Source: Asterias rubens (lineage: Eukaryota; Echinodermata; Asteroidea; Forcipulatida; Asteriidae). From it: 64,000 nt of DNA. Of the stretch, positions 1-12,200 are shown one piece after another (positions within the stretch are counted from its first letter, which is position 1; each line of letters starts with the position of its first letter). Location: the NCBI RefSeq assembly GCF_902459465.1, contig NC_047080.1, positions 8,902,866 to 8,966,865 on the forward strand. The letters are read 5' to 3'. The notes below the pieces were generated by a model. That model was not told the origin of the DNA. It was given only the letters and a program-made list of their open reading frames with translations, and ran no database searches. The translations under genes were made by a program, and so were the position numbers.

Positions 1-411
1 CAATTTTAATGGCGCAAGTTGCTCCATAAACGTTGCACAAGTGGACTTACGCAGTTGCGTAAAGTTTCGTGAAATCGGCTGCTGGTCAAAGACATGATGT
101 TATTAGGATGTGGCTGTTCAGTGTGAAGTATTTTGGTAATGCAACGTTGGCGAAGGAGGCTGTTTACAAGTAACTACAATGAATGAAAGCTTAAATTTGT
201 GTTTCCTTATTAAATGTTTGTTTACACATTTACTTTGTTTCCTTTTTTTTTTTGGGGGGGGGGACACAGATCAAAATATCATGTAACAAAACTGGACTGC
301 TTTGACAGTACATGTGTATATTGTTATATATGCACATGCCATTGACAGTATGAAATAATCAGTCTCTTACTGCCAAGTTTGAGAAGCATTCATCCGGCCT
401 TTGTTTGCAGC

Positions 412-513
412 ATGACCTGTCCTGTTGTGTTGGCATCTCCCTACAGTTGGTACAAACCCACCAGCTTGGCAAGAGCTTTGCGGAGGTGGATGATGTGGAC
501 TTGGAGGTGCCAG
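412..513 (+). CDS. Candidate N-terminal targeting exon of VARS2 (weak)
   Basis: From an ATG at 412 there are 34 open codons, reading MTCPVVLASPYSWYKPTSLA and then an arginine-rich stretch (RALRRWMMWTWRCQ). The peptide has no acidic residue, five Arg and one Lys, which fits a mitochondrial presequence. It ends in CAG before a weak donor (GTTTGA) and in phase 0, the phase at which the first firm VARS2 exon (4095) begins. Against it: the donor is poor, the distance is 3.6 kb, human VARS2 has a longer N-terminus, and no homology supports it. Another frame is also open across this stretch. Confidence 0.22.
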
Positions 514-1723
514 GTTTGATGAGGTCTCCAAGATGTTTACGCCAAGTCCTGGCATCTGCTCACATAGTACCTTCAACAAGAAATTGAAAACCATTGATAT
601 AACTTTATTATATTAGTTCTCGAAAATTTTATTTGTTATTGTTTGAAAGGTCACACTTCTTTGAAAGAATTCGGGTTGACTTGGGTACGAGTTGACTTGG
701 GTACAATATTTTGGGTAAACTGTTAAAAATATACAAAAAACATTTCATAAATCTGTACTATTTTAAAATGTACTTCTACAATTTTTACAAAAGCCCTCCC
801 CTTCCCAGCCAGATAAACGACTCTTTTAATTGTAGCATCAAAGTAAATTAGGGTAAATTATGCCAAGTCATTAGTTAGTACGCTGGGCACTCGATTCAAA
901 TCCCCACCCCCATCTATGCACCGAGTGAATAGATCTACAAAATTATATGTAAACTAGTCATAGTACATGTACATTATGTACTCTCACAACTCAGTGCTGC
1001 GGCTGTCTCATGGCTGTGAATTTACGTGTCATGTCCACAATAATAACTAACAATAACATTGCATTGGGTATAAACAATCACGGTCCGTTCTCTCTCTCTC
1101 GTCGGCTAGTCCATGTCCCACTACATTATTCTTACCCTGATTGGCGAGGTGTCCTTTCCTTCTTTTTGGACGTGTCTTCAATCATCTCTTTGCGTAGAGC
1201 AATGAGCTGAATCTGTGTTTTTCGGCGATCCATTTTGACAGCAAAATGGTGTGTTTACATTTCACACAACGTCGTATGGTAGAGAACGGTATATTACCTC
1301 GTGTTCTTCTGGTAGGTTTACCAGGCCATTGGCTACGGCGCCAGCCTAACTGCTGTGCATCGCGCATAAACGGACGATCGTTTTGACGGCTTGAAAAACG
1401 TATATATTTCGCGGGCCATGTTATGGGGTCAGAGGTCAGTGTTTGTTTTTTTTAATTACCATTCACTAATTACAACACATTAAATGTGTTTTATTGCAAG
1501 AACAACTCTTAATAAGTATAAGGAACACCCTCAAACGTGAAATTTTGTGAAATCTGAAGGCAACGTGTTCCTTTAAACAATCACTTCGTTACAATTCATT
1601 GAACCAGTAAGTCAACTTAAAAACCCATTTTTTGGTATCTCATTTTGTGAGCGCAGGGCTCAAATCCAGAAAATTAAATGGTTGAAATGATACACCAACT
1701 GAAAAACAAAGAGAAATTATTCT

Positions 1724-2890
1724 TTGACCAACTCAACAAGAACGTCTTGTACCAAGACTAGCATGACCACTGTGGGCAGATCCCAGACCATTAACCTCTG
1801 GGCATTGGACTGTGAGAGTCCTAAACCATTCAACCATACTATAACAGTACCTTTCCTACAATGCAACTTAAGGTCATTATGTTCACAAGGTGGGCTTACC
1901 ATTACAAAAGAAAGTTTATGTTATGACTCCATTGCGGGATTGTGGGCCTATAGACGATGTGACCTCTGACATCACACGAAAACCATAACATGATTCAAGC
2001 GCATACCGCAGGGCAAAACCTTTGTGTTTTGGCAGCCAGCTAGAAAGTGTATGCAATCTTACTATGTCTACACAACTCTTTGCCCGGCGAAACATGACGT
2101 ATATAGTGTTTGTCAACAGAGGGCGGTTTGAATGTAAACAAAGGTCACATCGTCTATAGTATTACCACAGAGGTTGATCAATTCAATAAGAACGTCTTGT
2201 ACCGAGACTAGCATGACCACTGGTCATTGGACAGTGGGAATCCTAACCATTGAACCATACTACAGACCTAACAGTATCTTTCCCTATAATGCAACGAGAG
2301 GTCATTCTGTTCAAAGTTTATGTTATGACTCCATTGCCGGATTGTATTACCACAGAGGTTGATCAATTCAATGAGAACGTCTTGTACCAAGACTAGCATG
2401 ACCACTGGTCATTGGACAGTGGGAATCCTAGCCATTCAACCATACTAACAGCATCTTTCCCTATAATGCAACGAGAGGTCATTCTGTTCTTAAGTGGATT
2501 ACAAAAGAAATTGCTGGATTGTAGGCTAACTCTGGTCATTGGACTGTAACCATACTATATGATGTAACAGTACCTTTCCTTTATAATGCAACTTAAGGTC
2601 ATTATGTTCACAAGGTGAGCTTACCATTACAAAAGAAAGTTTATGTTGTGACTCCATTGCCGGATTGTGGGCCTATAGTATTACCATGATCAACTCAACA
2701 ACAAACGTCTTGTACCAAGACTAGCATGACCACTGTGGGCAGATCCCAGACCATTAACCTCTGGGCATTGGACTGTGAGAGTCCTTAACCATTCAACCAT
2801 ACTATATACATTCTGTTCATAGAGTGAGCTTACCATCATTAAAGAAATTTTATGTTTTGAACCCATTGCATGATTGTGGGTTCGTTTATA
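1724..2890. repeat. Array of related repeat units (AGAACGTCTTGTACC family)
   Basis: Units opening with CAACTCAACAAGAACGTCTT or variants recur at about 1730, 2178, 2364 and 2692, with further fragments near 2530. Each continues with GACTAGCATGACCACTG, then GGTCATT...GTTCA, TTACAAAAGAAA and ATGACTCCATTGC-GGATTG. Spacing varies because units carry different internal deletions and one carries an inserted element. This is a degenerate local repeat array of unknown origin with no coding signal. Confidence 0.7.
1948..2159. mobile_element. 200-bp foldback element flanked by CTATAG direct repeats
   Basis: The element (1954-2153) opens with ACGATGTGACC and closes with its reverse complement GGTCACATCGT. 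CTATAG stands on both sides (1948-1953 and 2154-2159). A sister repeat unit lacks the element and reads ...GGGCCTATAGTATTACC at about 2670-2684, an apparent empty site with a single CTATAG. This supports insertion with target duplication of a non-autonomous inverted-repeat element. CTATAG is itself palindromic, so the exact element boundary is ambiguous. Confidence 0.7.
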
Positions 2891-3080
2891 GGTGTGATAT
2901 GCTTTGGGCCAGCACAGCTTCTGTATGACCAGTTACATGGTTGTACAACCGGTTGGTTTATTTATAAAATTACCATAGTGTATACAGCAGGTCAGTGGCT
3001 AAATGCAGTATTTATCCATTTTATCATATCCTAGGAAAAGTTTTTTTTTTCGTTGTGAAATAATATAGTATCTTATTTAC

Positions 3081-3215
3081 GCACCGGACACCTTTGGTAA
3101 TTGTCGAAGACCAGTCTTCTCACTTGGTGTATCTCAACATGTTATGCACAAAATAACATTTTAACTCAACGGTTGTCGAAGTTGCAAGAGAATAGTGAAA
3201 GAAACAAAATTCACT
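3081..3215. mobile_element. Partial GGACACT-family foldback MITE
   Basis: The sequence opens with a diverged end (GCACCGGACACCTTTGGTAA) and continues with the typical subterminal text: the GACCAGTCTTCTCACTTGGTG stretch, ATCTCAACATG, and GTTGTCGAAGTTGCAAGAGA. Only one half of the element is present. The same family occurs about twenty times in this window. Confidence 0.7.
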
Positions 3216-3269
3216 CCAGAACCCCTTCCCAGCACTCAGCATTCTTTGCAAAATCAAAAAACTTTAACA

Positions 3270-4008
3270 ATAATAATAATAATAATAAGACATTTGTAAA
3301 GCGCCTAATGCAAAAGCCTCCAAGTGCATTAAAGAAACAATAACATAAACAATTAGAGAAAGATACAAGATACAAATAGGCAAATTACAAAAAAGAAGCT
3401 TTAAACAAATGAGTTTTCAACAAGGACTTAAAACATTGTTAAGTATCAGCTTGGCGAATATGCACAGGAAGATTATTCCAAAGAAACGGTGCGGCGTAAG
3501 AAAAAGATCTGTGGCCATAAAAAATGGAAGAAGCTCTAGTAGCAGAAAGCAGTGACTGTTAAGATGATCGTAAAGTCCGAGTAGGGGAATAATGATGAAC
3601 AAGTTCAGATAAATAAGCAGGAGATTGACATGTTTGAGCCTTGAAAGTTAACAAAAGAATTTTGTAAACTGTTCGAAACTTAACTGGGAGCCAATGCAAT
3701 TGCATTAGTACAGGTGTAATATGGTGAGAACGAGGCAGACAAGAAACGAGGCGAGCAGCAGTGTTCTGTACACAATGAATTTTAGCAAGATCTTTATCGG
3801 GGAGTCCATACAGAAGTGAATTGCAGGAATCAAGTCTAGTAGTGACGAAGGCATGAACAAGACGAAGAGTAGTTGCTTCATCTAGGTAGCGGCGAATTTG
3901 TGATATTTTCCTAATAGCCATGAGAGCTCCTTTGCAAACATTATCACAATGTCTACTCATGCACAATGATGAATCCATAATAAGATGGTTCAATGACAGA
4001 CTGGGCAA
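3270..4008 (-). mobile_element. LINE 3' end (CR1/L2-like reverse transcriptase C-terminus), degenerate
   Basis: On the minus strand from 4008 the translation carries the usual end of a CR1/L2-type reverse transcriptase: ISQIRRYLDEATTLRLVHAF, VTTRLDSCNSLLYGLP, QNTAARLV, HITPVLMQLHWLPVKFRTVY and a KILLLTFKA stretch. After a frameshift near 3560-3600 the terminal block (GHRSFSYAAPFLWNNLPVHI and KTHLFKA) follows in another frame. The copy ends in AGCGCTTTACAAATG and an ATT microsatellite (about 3270-3290). It is 5'-truncated and non-functional, and lies just upstream of the first firm VARS2 exon. Confidence 0.85.
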
Positions 4009-4094
4009 TTTGTATTGTTGGCGGCGAAATATTTTTGCGAAACGAGATCAATAACAATGTTGGTATTGATTTTTATTTTACAAATTTTTTTCAG

Positions 4095-6217
4095 GTTCAG
4101 TCTCAGCCGGCCAGATCGTGGAAACCAAAGGAAATCATTACTTATGACATACCAACAATGCCAGGGGACAAGAAAGGTACAACACTATACAGTGATGGCC
4201 GAGATAAAGGAACATGTGGCCTTGGATCGGTCAGGTTGGTCTTTGAAAAGCGTTTGTAACCGTTTTGAATAAAATGCAATGGGTAGAAAGATGTTGTAAA
4301 AGTAGAATACAATGATCCACACAAACACGCCTCGAAATTGCACAGTTTTCCTTTTACCTCGTCGACTAACACAATCAGCCATTTATGGGAGTCAAGTTGT
4401 TTGACTCCCACAATTGGCCGACCGTGTTAGTTCGCAAAGTAGAAGGAAAACCAAGCAATTGCGAGGCAAATTTGTGTGGATCTACTTTTAAACCATCTTC
4501 CCAACCATATGTATTTTATAACAAACGGTTATAAAAGCTTTTTATAAACCAACTTGTCCGACCCAAGGCAACGTGTTCCTTTAAAATGTGTTAGCTCACA
4601 ACGTATGAGGAAACCGTGCAATTTCGAGGCGTATTTGTGTGGATCATTGTATTCTACTTTTAAAGCACATTCCAACCACATGCATTTTTAAACAAACGCT
4701 TTTCAAACGGTTTTCATAGACCAACTTGCCCGATCCAAGGCAACGTGTCCCTTTAACGAGTATTGTTGTTATTTGCAGATACCAGCGTGCCACTCCCGAA
4801 ATCCTACAGTCCGGCCTATGTAGAGTCTGCGTGGTACGCATGGTGGGAGAACATGGGTTTCTTCAAACCGGAGAATGCGGTAAAGAAACCTTCAACTTTC
4901 AGCCTTTTTTGTTTGGAGATGTTTTCCATAATCACATCAATCAAATCTAGCAGAGTGTAGGTAGTTTTTTGTAGCTGCTTAAAGGCACTGGACACTATTG
5001 GTAATTGCTCAAAAATAATTGTTAACATCAAAACTTACTTGGTTACAAAATTGGTGTTTAAAATACAGAGATTCATAAAAAACAGAAATGTTAAAAATTG
5101 TAGAAAAACCAATAAGAAATACAGTTTGTTTTTATAAATTAAAAAAGCAAACTGGCTAGTGCCAGTGACAAATACATGTGTAAGATAAAACAAATAATTG
5201 CACAGCAAGTCACATTCAAGGAACAAGGTGAAAGGATGGGAACAAAAGGCATACCAACTGAGTGAACACAAATCAATAGCTATTTGTGAGTGCTTGGACA
5301 AGGGATGGAATGCAACTATTTTTGCAATGACCAGTCCTACATTTGGGGGGGGGGGGCACATTTTTGGGGGCATTCTGCAAGTTGTTGTTTTTGTTTGGTG
5401 GGAGCCAGTGCCTGTAGTTTTCAGATTCAAACAAAGTCTTACCAAAATTGACAAACAAATGTCTCAGTCTATCAGTTATTGTAGGCAAAATGAATAATTG
5501 GCATATTTCCACATCATGTTGAGTGTATTATTTTTGCTGACCAACCAGAATGATACGAAATGACCCTTTTTTGTAACTTTTCAAGGGTTATAAGTTGTTG
5601 TAGTAAGTTTTGAGTAACTCTTCCTAACTTGAGATAGGATTAATCCTAGCGTTTCGTGAAATCGGCTGCTGGTCCAGTTAGACCATACTCAAACTGGTCC
5701 TCTGTTCACATCATCGGACACTACAAATTTGAATGACACACATTTTCACTTGTTACTCTGGTATTATTTAGGATGCCAAGAATGCCGATAAGAAACCGTA
5801 CGTGACGTGCCTCCCACCACCCAATGTCACCGGGATGCTTCATCTGGGACACACCCTCATGGTGGCTATTGAGGATAGCGTTGTCCGATGGTAAGCCTCA
5901 TCATTTTCAAACCCCCTCCCCCCCCCCCCCAAAGAACAATATGGGGTTCTTGGCCACCGGACTCAAGCTCTGGTGTTTCTGTTCAGCAGAGTGTGGGTTC
6001 AAATCCCGGTCGTGACACTTGTGTTCCTGAGCAAGACACTTTACTATAATTGCTTCTCTCCACCCAGGGGTAAATGGGTACCTGTGAGGGAAGAGATGGT
6101 TCTTGTGACTGATTTAGCTTAGTTACACATGTATACATTTTGCCAGGGGTAACAATGTATTGTTGGAAGCCATGAGATGCCCTTCAGGTGTGTAAAGCGC
6201 TATATAAAAAACGATTA

Positions 6218-6250
<33 letters not shown>

Positions 6251-9200
6251 GAATGTGAGTGTAGAGACACGGAAAGGAGGCCGGTCCTCTATAAAAAGAC
6301 CAAATGAAACCTTACAACAACATAATAAAAAAAAAGCCAAAAGTATAAAATAAGAGGAGAACAAAAAGGGAAAATAATTGAAACAGGTGTTTTTGGAGAT
6401 AACCTCCCTTTGTATTCTGATCGCAATTACAGGAATAGAATGCGAGGGAGACCAACTGTGTGGGTACCGGGCTGTGATCATGCGGGGATTGCCACCCAGA
6501 TCATGGTGGAGAAATCTCTATGGCAGAGCCAGCAGAAGACTAGACATGACCTCGGCAGGGAGAAATTCACCCAAGAAATATGGAAATGGAAAGAGGAGTG
6601 AGTGACATCCATATTTCCTTTATTTTCCGTCAAAGCTTGAATTACTAAGACTTAGTGAAGTTCTGTTTGAAGGTCTGTGTACTTTTTGTGTTTTGTCGAC
6701 ACAAAACACAAGCGTTCACAGATTTACCATAAACTTTAAATGTAATGATAGTAGAAAGCTTCCCCTTCAAAATGTGCTGAGGTGCTGTAGTTTATGAGGA
6801 ATGAGTAAAAACAATTTCACGTAAATCATTTTTTTCTCAGTGAGACCAGGTAAATCATATTACATGCATCTTTAATCACAGTGAGTACGGATTCATGTAA
6901 TGGCCAAAAACAAAAGGTATCAAAATCCTTTACAGAGGGGCTCTACGGTCAAATTATATCTTGTGATCCAATCATTTTCGAATAAAAAGCCTCGGTTTCC
7001 GGTTACTTTGAAATAAATAAGAGTTTGTGCAACAGAAGTTCATATTGTTATTCACTTTTTTTGAAACTGCAGAAAAGGGGATGAGATATATCGACAGCTG
7101 AAGAGACTTGGAGCCAGTCTAGATTGGGACCGTGCTAAGTTCACCATGGATGAGGTAAAGCTATGATAATTATGAGTTCATTAAAATTGTCATTCATTTC
7201 GGAAAATCATTTTAACCGAAAAGGAGAAGAATGATAGCCTCCAAAATTTTCATTATAATTAATTTGCCACCATTTCACTATTTTCGTTAAATGAAACTGC
7301 CTAATTTGTTATAGTAAAGCATCTTGCTCGAGTACACAATCGAACCCAATGACTAAACCACCAGAGCCCAATTTCATGCCTCTGCTTACCGTAAGCACAG
7401 AATCCGCGCTTACGGAAGCAGGGAATTTTGTGCTTATGGCAAGCCTATTTCACGAGTTAGCGGCGAATTTTGACGTCTGTGTATGGCGTACTCCATGTTA
7501 CTAGGCATTCTACGCTTACAAGGCTAGCGCAGAATTTCGGCGCTTGCACGTAAGCGGGGAATCGTGATCGTAAGCCCAGAATTTGGCGGTAAGCAGAGCC
7601 ATGAAATTCGGCCCAGAACTTGAACTCTAAACCGCTCGGCCATGACACCCTACAACTTTTAACGTTTTAATCTTATACCGTTCCCTATATAATAGTTATT
7701 CCTTTTCTTATACAATTTTTCTACCAATTTTTCCTACAGAGCTATGCCCGTGCAGTGCATGAAGCCTTCATTCGTCTTCACGATAAGGGAACAATTTATC
7801 GAAGCACTCAGCTAGTCAACTGGTCCTGCTCTCTGAAATCTGTCATATCCGATATAGAGGTAAGAGGGATCAGAAAGTTCAAGCCTTCATCTGAAGTGAA
7901 AGAAATGTGTCATCCTTGTCCAAAGAGGAGCTGGGTTTTTTAATTTAGGTTTGCTGATGGGCTTCTTTCCTTGTCTTTCTCTTTGGACCCTGGTTTGAAA
8001 TCCACTAGAGCCTCAAATGCAGATTTGGTTATCATTTCATTTAATTTATTCTGGATTGTGAAGCCAAGAACTCTCAGAAAAGCGAACTCAGTCACTAAAC
8101 TAGCCAAGAACCTTTTGTGGTAAGAGTCAAGTAATTTTATAACTTCGCCAACAATGCAAATTAGATTGGCCTGCAACTGCCGAGACCTTAAATTATGGGA
8201 AAATGCCTGCAACTTCCTAGGCGGGGTAATTACTAGTTAATAATAATTCATATCTATTACTTACAACTTTAACCAATGAGCAGGTTCTTCCCTGTGAGGG
8301 GCAACCACCACCAAGCCAAGTCCAAACCTGCTACATTGGCTAAGGAAAGTAGTAGCGAAGAAAACTGCCTTAATAATCGAGACCTTCTCTGACCAGAGCT
8401 GACGATGAAGTGGACGAGCATTTGCTATGCGCCCCTCGTTGTCGTTACACCTCAGCAGTTTTCAAAAGAAGAAGGGAACAAAAGCATGCGTCTTTTGTGC
8501 GCAAAGAAAGCTTTATTTATTCTTAAAGGAATTCACTACAAACCCAGTGGAGAGAAGACAAGGAAGGAAGTTCAAGTTATAGATGTGGGAGGAAAACCCC
8601 AGAGAATTATTCAAGAGAAAAGCCCATGCAATTGGGTAGTTGCCCCGGCAAGATTCAAACCCAGGTCCTTGAGGTGGAAGGCGAGGTTGGATTTCACAAA
8701 GAATTAAGACTAGTCTTATATAAAGAAGTCGGCATTATAGCAATGCTGCATTAAAGACAGAGGCTAAACATATGCATCAAATAACAAATCTTTGAAAATT
8801 TTGACTTAATTGGTCATCAAAGATGCAAGAGAATAATGAAAGAAAAAACACCCTTGCTGTACAAATTTGTGTGCTTTCAAATGCCTAATAGAAGGGTTTC
8901 AGGCCTGAAGTCTTTTAATATTTGAGTGAAAAATTACATTTTCCTCAAAAACTAGGTTACTTCAGAGGGAGCCGTTTCTCACAATGTTTTATACTATCAA
9001 CAGCTCTCCATTGCTTGTTACCAAGTAAGTTTGTATGCTTACAATTATTTTGAGTAACTACCAAAAGTGTTCAGTGCCTTTAAGCCTGTGCCAGAGTTAT
9101 TGTTTCAAATAGACCATAGATTTGTAGTAATAATAATAGTTTTGTTTCTTGACTAATTCTTTGTTTAGGTTGAGACCAAGACACTGACCAGCCGCTCATT

Positions 9201-12200
9201 TATTCCAGTACCAGAATATGCAGAACCTGTGGAGTTTGGTACCCTGACTCTGTTTGCTTATCCAGTCCACAATTCAGGTATTACAGCAGGGTGCCATCCT
9301 GTTAAAGCCGCTGGACACTTTTGGTAATTGTCTCCACATATGCACAAAATAACAAACCTGTGAAAATTTGAGCTCAATTGGTCGTCAAAGTTGTGAGATC
9401 ATATATGAATAAAAAAGCACCCTTGTCACAAGAAGTTGTGTGCTTTCAGATGCTTGATTTCGAGACATCAAATTCTAAATCTGAGGTCTCGAAATCAAAT
9501 TCGTGTACATTTACTTCTTTCTCGAAAACTCTGTTACTTCAGAGGGAGCTGTTTCTCACAGTGTTTTATACTATCAACAGCTCTTCATTACTTGTTATCA
9601 AGTAAGTTTTTATCCTAATCATTATTTTGAGTAAGTACCAATAGTGTCCACTGCCTTTAATGACTGCCATTGTGGGAGACAAGTTACATGTACGATTTGA
9701 GGCATTGCATGGTGAGGTATCAATATATATTTGGTTTGCGGTAACACCATGTGTGTATCTGTTTGCCAGGTAGAGTTTGTTCTTTAGAGAACTATCTTGC
9801 TATATATTCTACTACCGCAGAGTAGATCTATCAGATTTTTGGGGAGATTTCTCAGTTCTGAAAAGAACTGTCCTGCTACTTACCTACTACCTGGGTGGAA
9901 GGTAGAAAATCAGCTGGGGCTACTGCTTTAGCTTATAGGATCATAATTGACTGCACAACCGTGGAGTGAGTTCTTTATTTGGTCTCATTGTTTCCACTAG
10001 CTTGCTCTAGTCATTGTCAGGAGTTGCATGTTAAATTCATTTTTATTTTAAAAGAAAATATATAGTATTAACAACAACTAAAAGCACACCCAGCTATCCA
10101 AGATCATCATTTCTATTCCTGATTGAACTACTGTACAAGGAAAAAGTTAATTGTTTAAGCCAGGAAAAGTCATTAAAAACTACTGATGATCCAAAATATC
10201 TGGTTCACTTGAGGCATGCATGACTTTATTCTTCAGTTTATAGATGATATAATGAAGTCATTATGAGGTAGTCCCCAAAATTTGGGGTGGGTGGATGAAA
10301 CAATTTTGGGAAAAAAGTAAAGAATACTTGAAATGTTTATTTTGGGGGGTTTAACATATTTGTTACAATGCATTTTCACACAGATGAAACAATCACCGTA
10401 GCAACCACCCGCCTTGAGACCATGCTAGGAGACACAGCATTGGCCGTTCATCCAGACGATGATAGATACAGACATCTGATTGGCCAATCAGTGGACCACC
10501 CTTTCACTCAGAAACCTCTGCCCATCATTGCTGACCATTCGGTGGACAAAGACTTCGGAACGGGTAAACAAAAGTTTGACAAATTTTAAAGGCAGACTAT
10601 ACCTTTGGTTTTTAGAACCATTCGTTTGTTTTAATCCTATATAAAAAAAAGAAATATACAATAAACTAACCTGTGAAAATATCTAATCACTGGTTTGTTT
10701 TAATTATAGTTTTAATAAGTATTTATATAGTGCCAAAATCTAATGATGATCTACACATTAATTTGACTTTTATCAAAATTGAAAATGATTAAAAAGTTTG
10801 TATCTCTGAAATTCCAGGTGCTGTGAAGGTTACTCCTGCCCACGATTTCAACGACTATGAAATGGGTCAACGCCACAACTTGCCGTCTATCATCGTTATC
10901 GATGACACAGGTCACATGACCAGCGTGTGTGCACAGTTTCAAGTGAGTTTACTGAGGGCATTCGGATACGTTGGGCAACCGTCACAGTAACCCACAGTAA
11001 CCCTGAGCCCACCAACCACAGTTCTCCTTTCAGAAGAACCAATCGGAGCAGTGACTGACTCTACACTGAAACCTCTGCCGTCGAATTTCACAAAACTCTT
11101 CCTAATTTAAGACTAATCTTAGGACTTAGGACGAGTCGCAACCCTGCACTGTAGCATGCAGATCTTAAGATTAATCTTAAGTTAGGACGAGTTACTCGAG
11201 ATAAGACGAGTCCTAACTCTTTGTGAAATCGACGGCAGAATCCTTATAAATAGACCAACATGAGTCTTCTGACAATGACTAGGACAGCCTAGTTGAAATG
11301 TTGAGATCAATTAAGACAAAGACCCCTTACCGCGGCAGTAAAGTTAATAACGAGAAGTTCCCTCAATCCACTTAGCAGAAGTAGTAGTCCTGGTCAATAT
11401 CCTTCTTTTTTTGTCCAGTCTTTTCAGAAATGAGAAATGCTAATTTTATAGCAGAGATGAGCAGAGACGAGCAGAGTATACTGTTCGAAACGTCGAGACC
11501 CAACCTGCTCTTTTCAGAGCCAACACTCGCCCCAAGAGATATACACATGGGTGTACCCGCAAGTTGACTATTTATTTGTAGTTTCTTCTTATTTCTCCAC
11601 TTCATGCAAAGCTTTAAACAATACTTGCTAACTTTATGTTTTTTTGTTATGTTCTTTGTCCAATCCAGGGCCTTAAACGTTTTGATGCACGAACAGCTGT
11701 TTTAGAAGCATTGGCGGAAAAAGGATTACTTGTTGAAATGAAGGACCATCCAATGGACATTCCACTGTGCAGGTAAATTTTGCACATTGTGGCAAAGTGG
11801 TCTAGATAGGGTTTTTTCCTTGGGGGTCACGATGCCTTGGACTGGTAGAGTTGTCTTTGAAAAGCGTTTGTAACCGTTTGTTATAAGATGCATATGGTTA
11901 GGAAGATGCTTTAAAAGTAGAATACAATGATCCACACAAACATGCCTCAAAATTGCTTGGTTTCCTTATACATTGTAAACTAGTGTGGCACGCCAATTTG
12001 TGAAGTCAATTTTTGACTCCACAAAATGGCCAACCGTGTTAGTTCGGCCAGTAAAAGGAAAACCGTGCAATTTCTCGCTCGATCGAAGGCAAGGTGTCTC
12101 TTTATTGTTTTTTGTAACTCGCCTGCCAGAAGAGTCAACCAAATTTCAAGTCGCCCACCAGTTCTTTCACTAGCCCACATGTAATAATGAACACATTTTT

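Larger units (their letters stand above)
1..4094. other. Upstream region of VARS2, mostly repeats
   Basis: No conserved coding exon is recognisable here apart from a weak candidate at 412-513. The stretch holds a family of related ~190-450 bp repeat units (about 1724-2890), a 200-bp foldback insertion inside one unit (1954-2153), half of a GGACACT-type foldback element (about 3081-3215) and a LINE 3' end on the minus strand (about 3270-4008). The remaining VARS2 N-terminal coding sequence and promoter should lie here or before the window. A GGGTCA/AGGTCA direct repeat with one-base spacing at 1426-1438 is the only regulatory-looking site noticed; it may be chance. Confidence 0.5.

Noticed and set aside
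1426..1438. GGGTCA-G-AGGTCA, a DR1 nuclear-receptor element
   Set aside because: A single 13-base match in 64 kb is not convincing and no transcription start is defined nearby.
3559..4008. 150-aa open frame that could be taken for a gene
   Set aside because: It is the degraded 3' part of a CR1/L2-like LINE reverse transcriptase, with a frameshift and an ATT tail.
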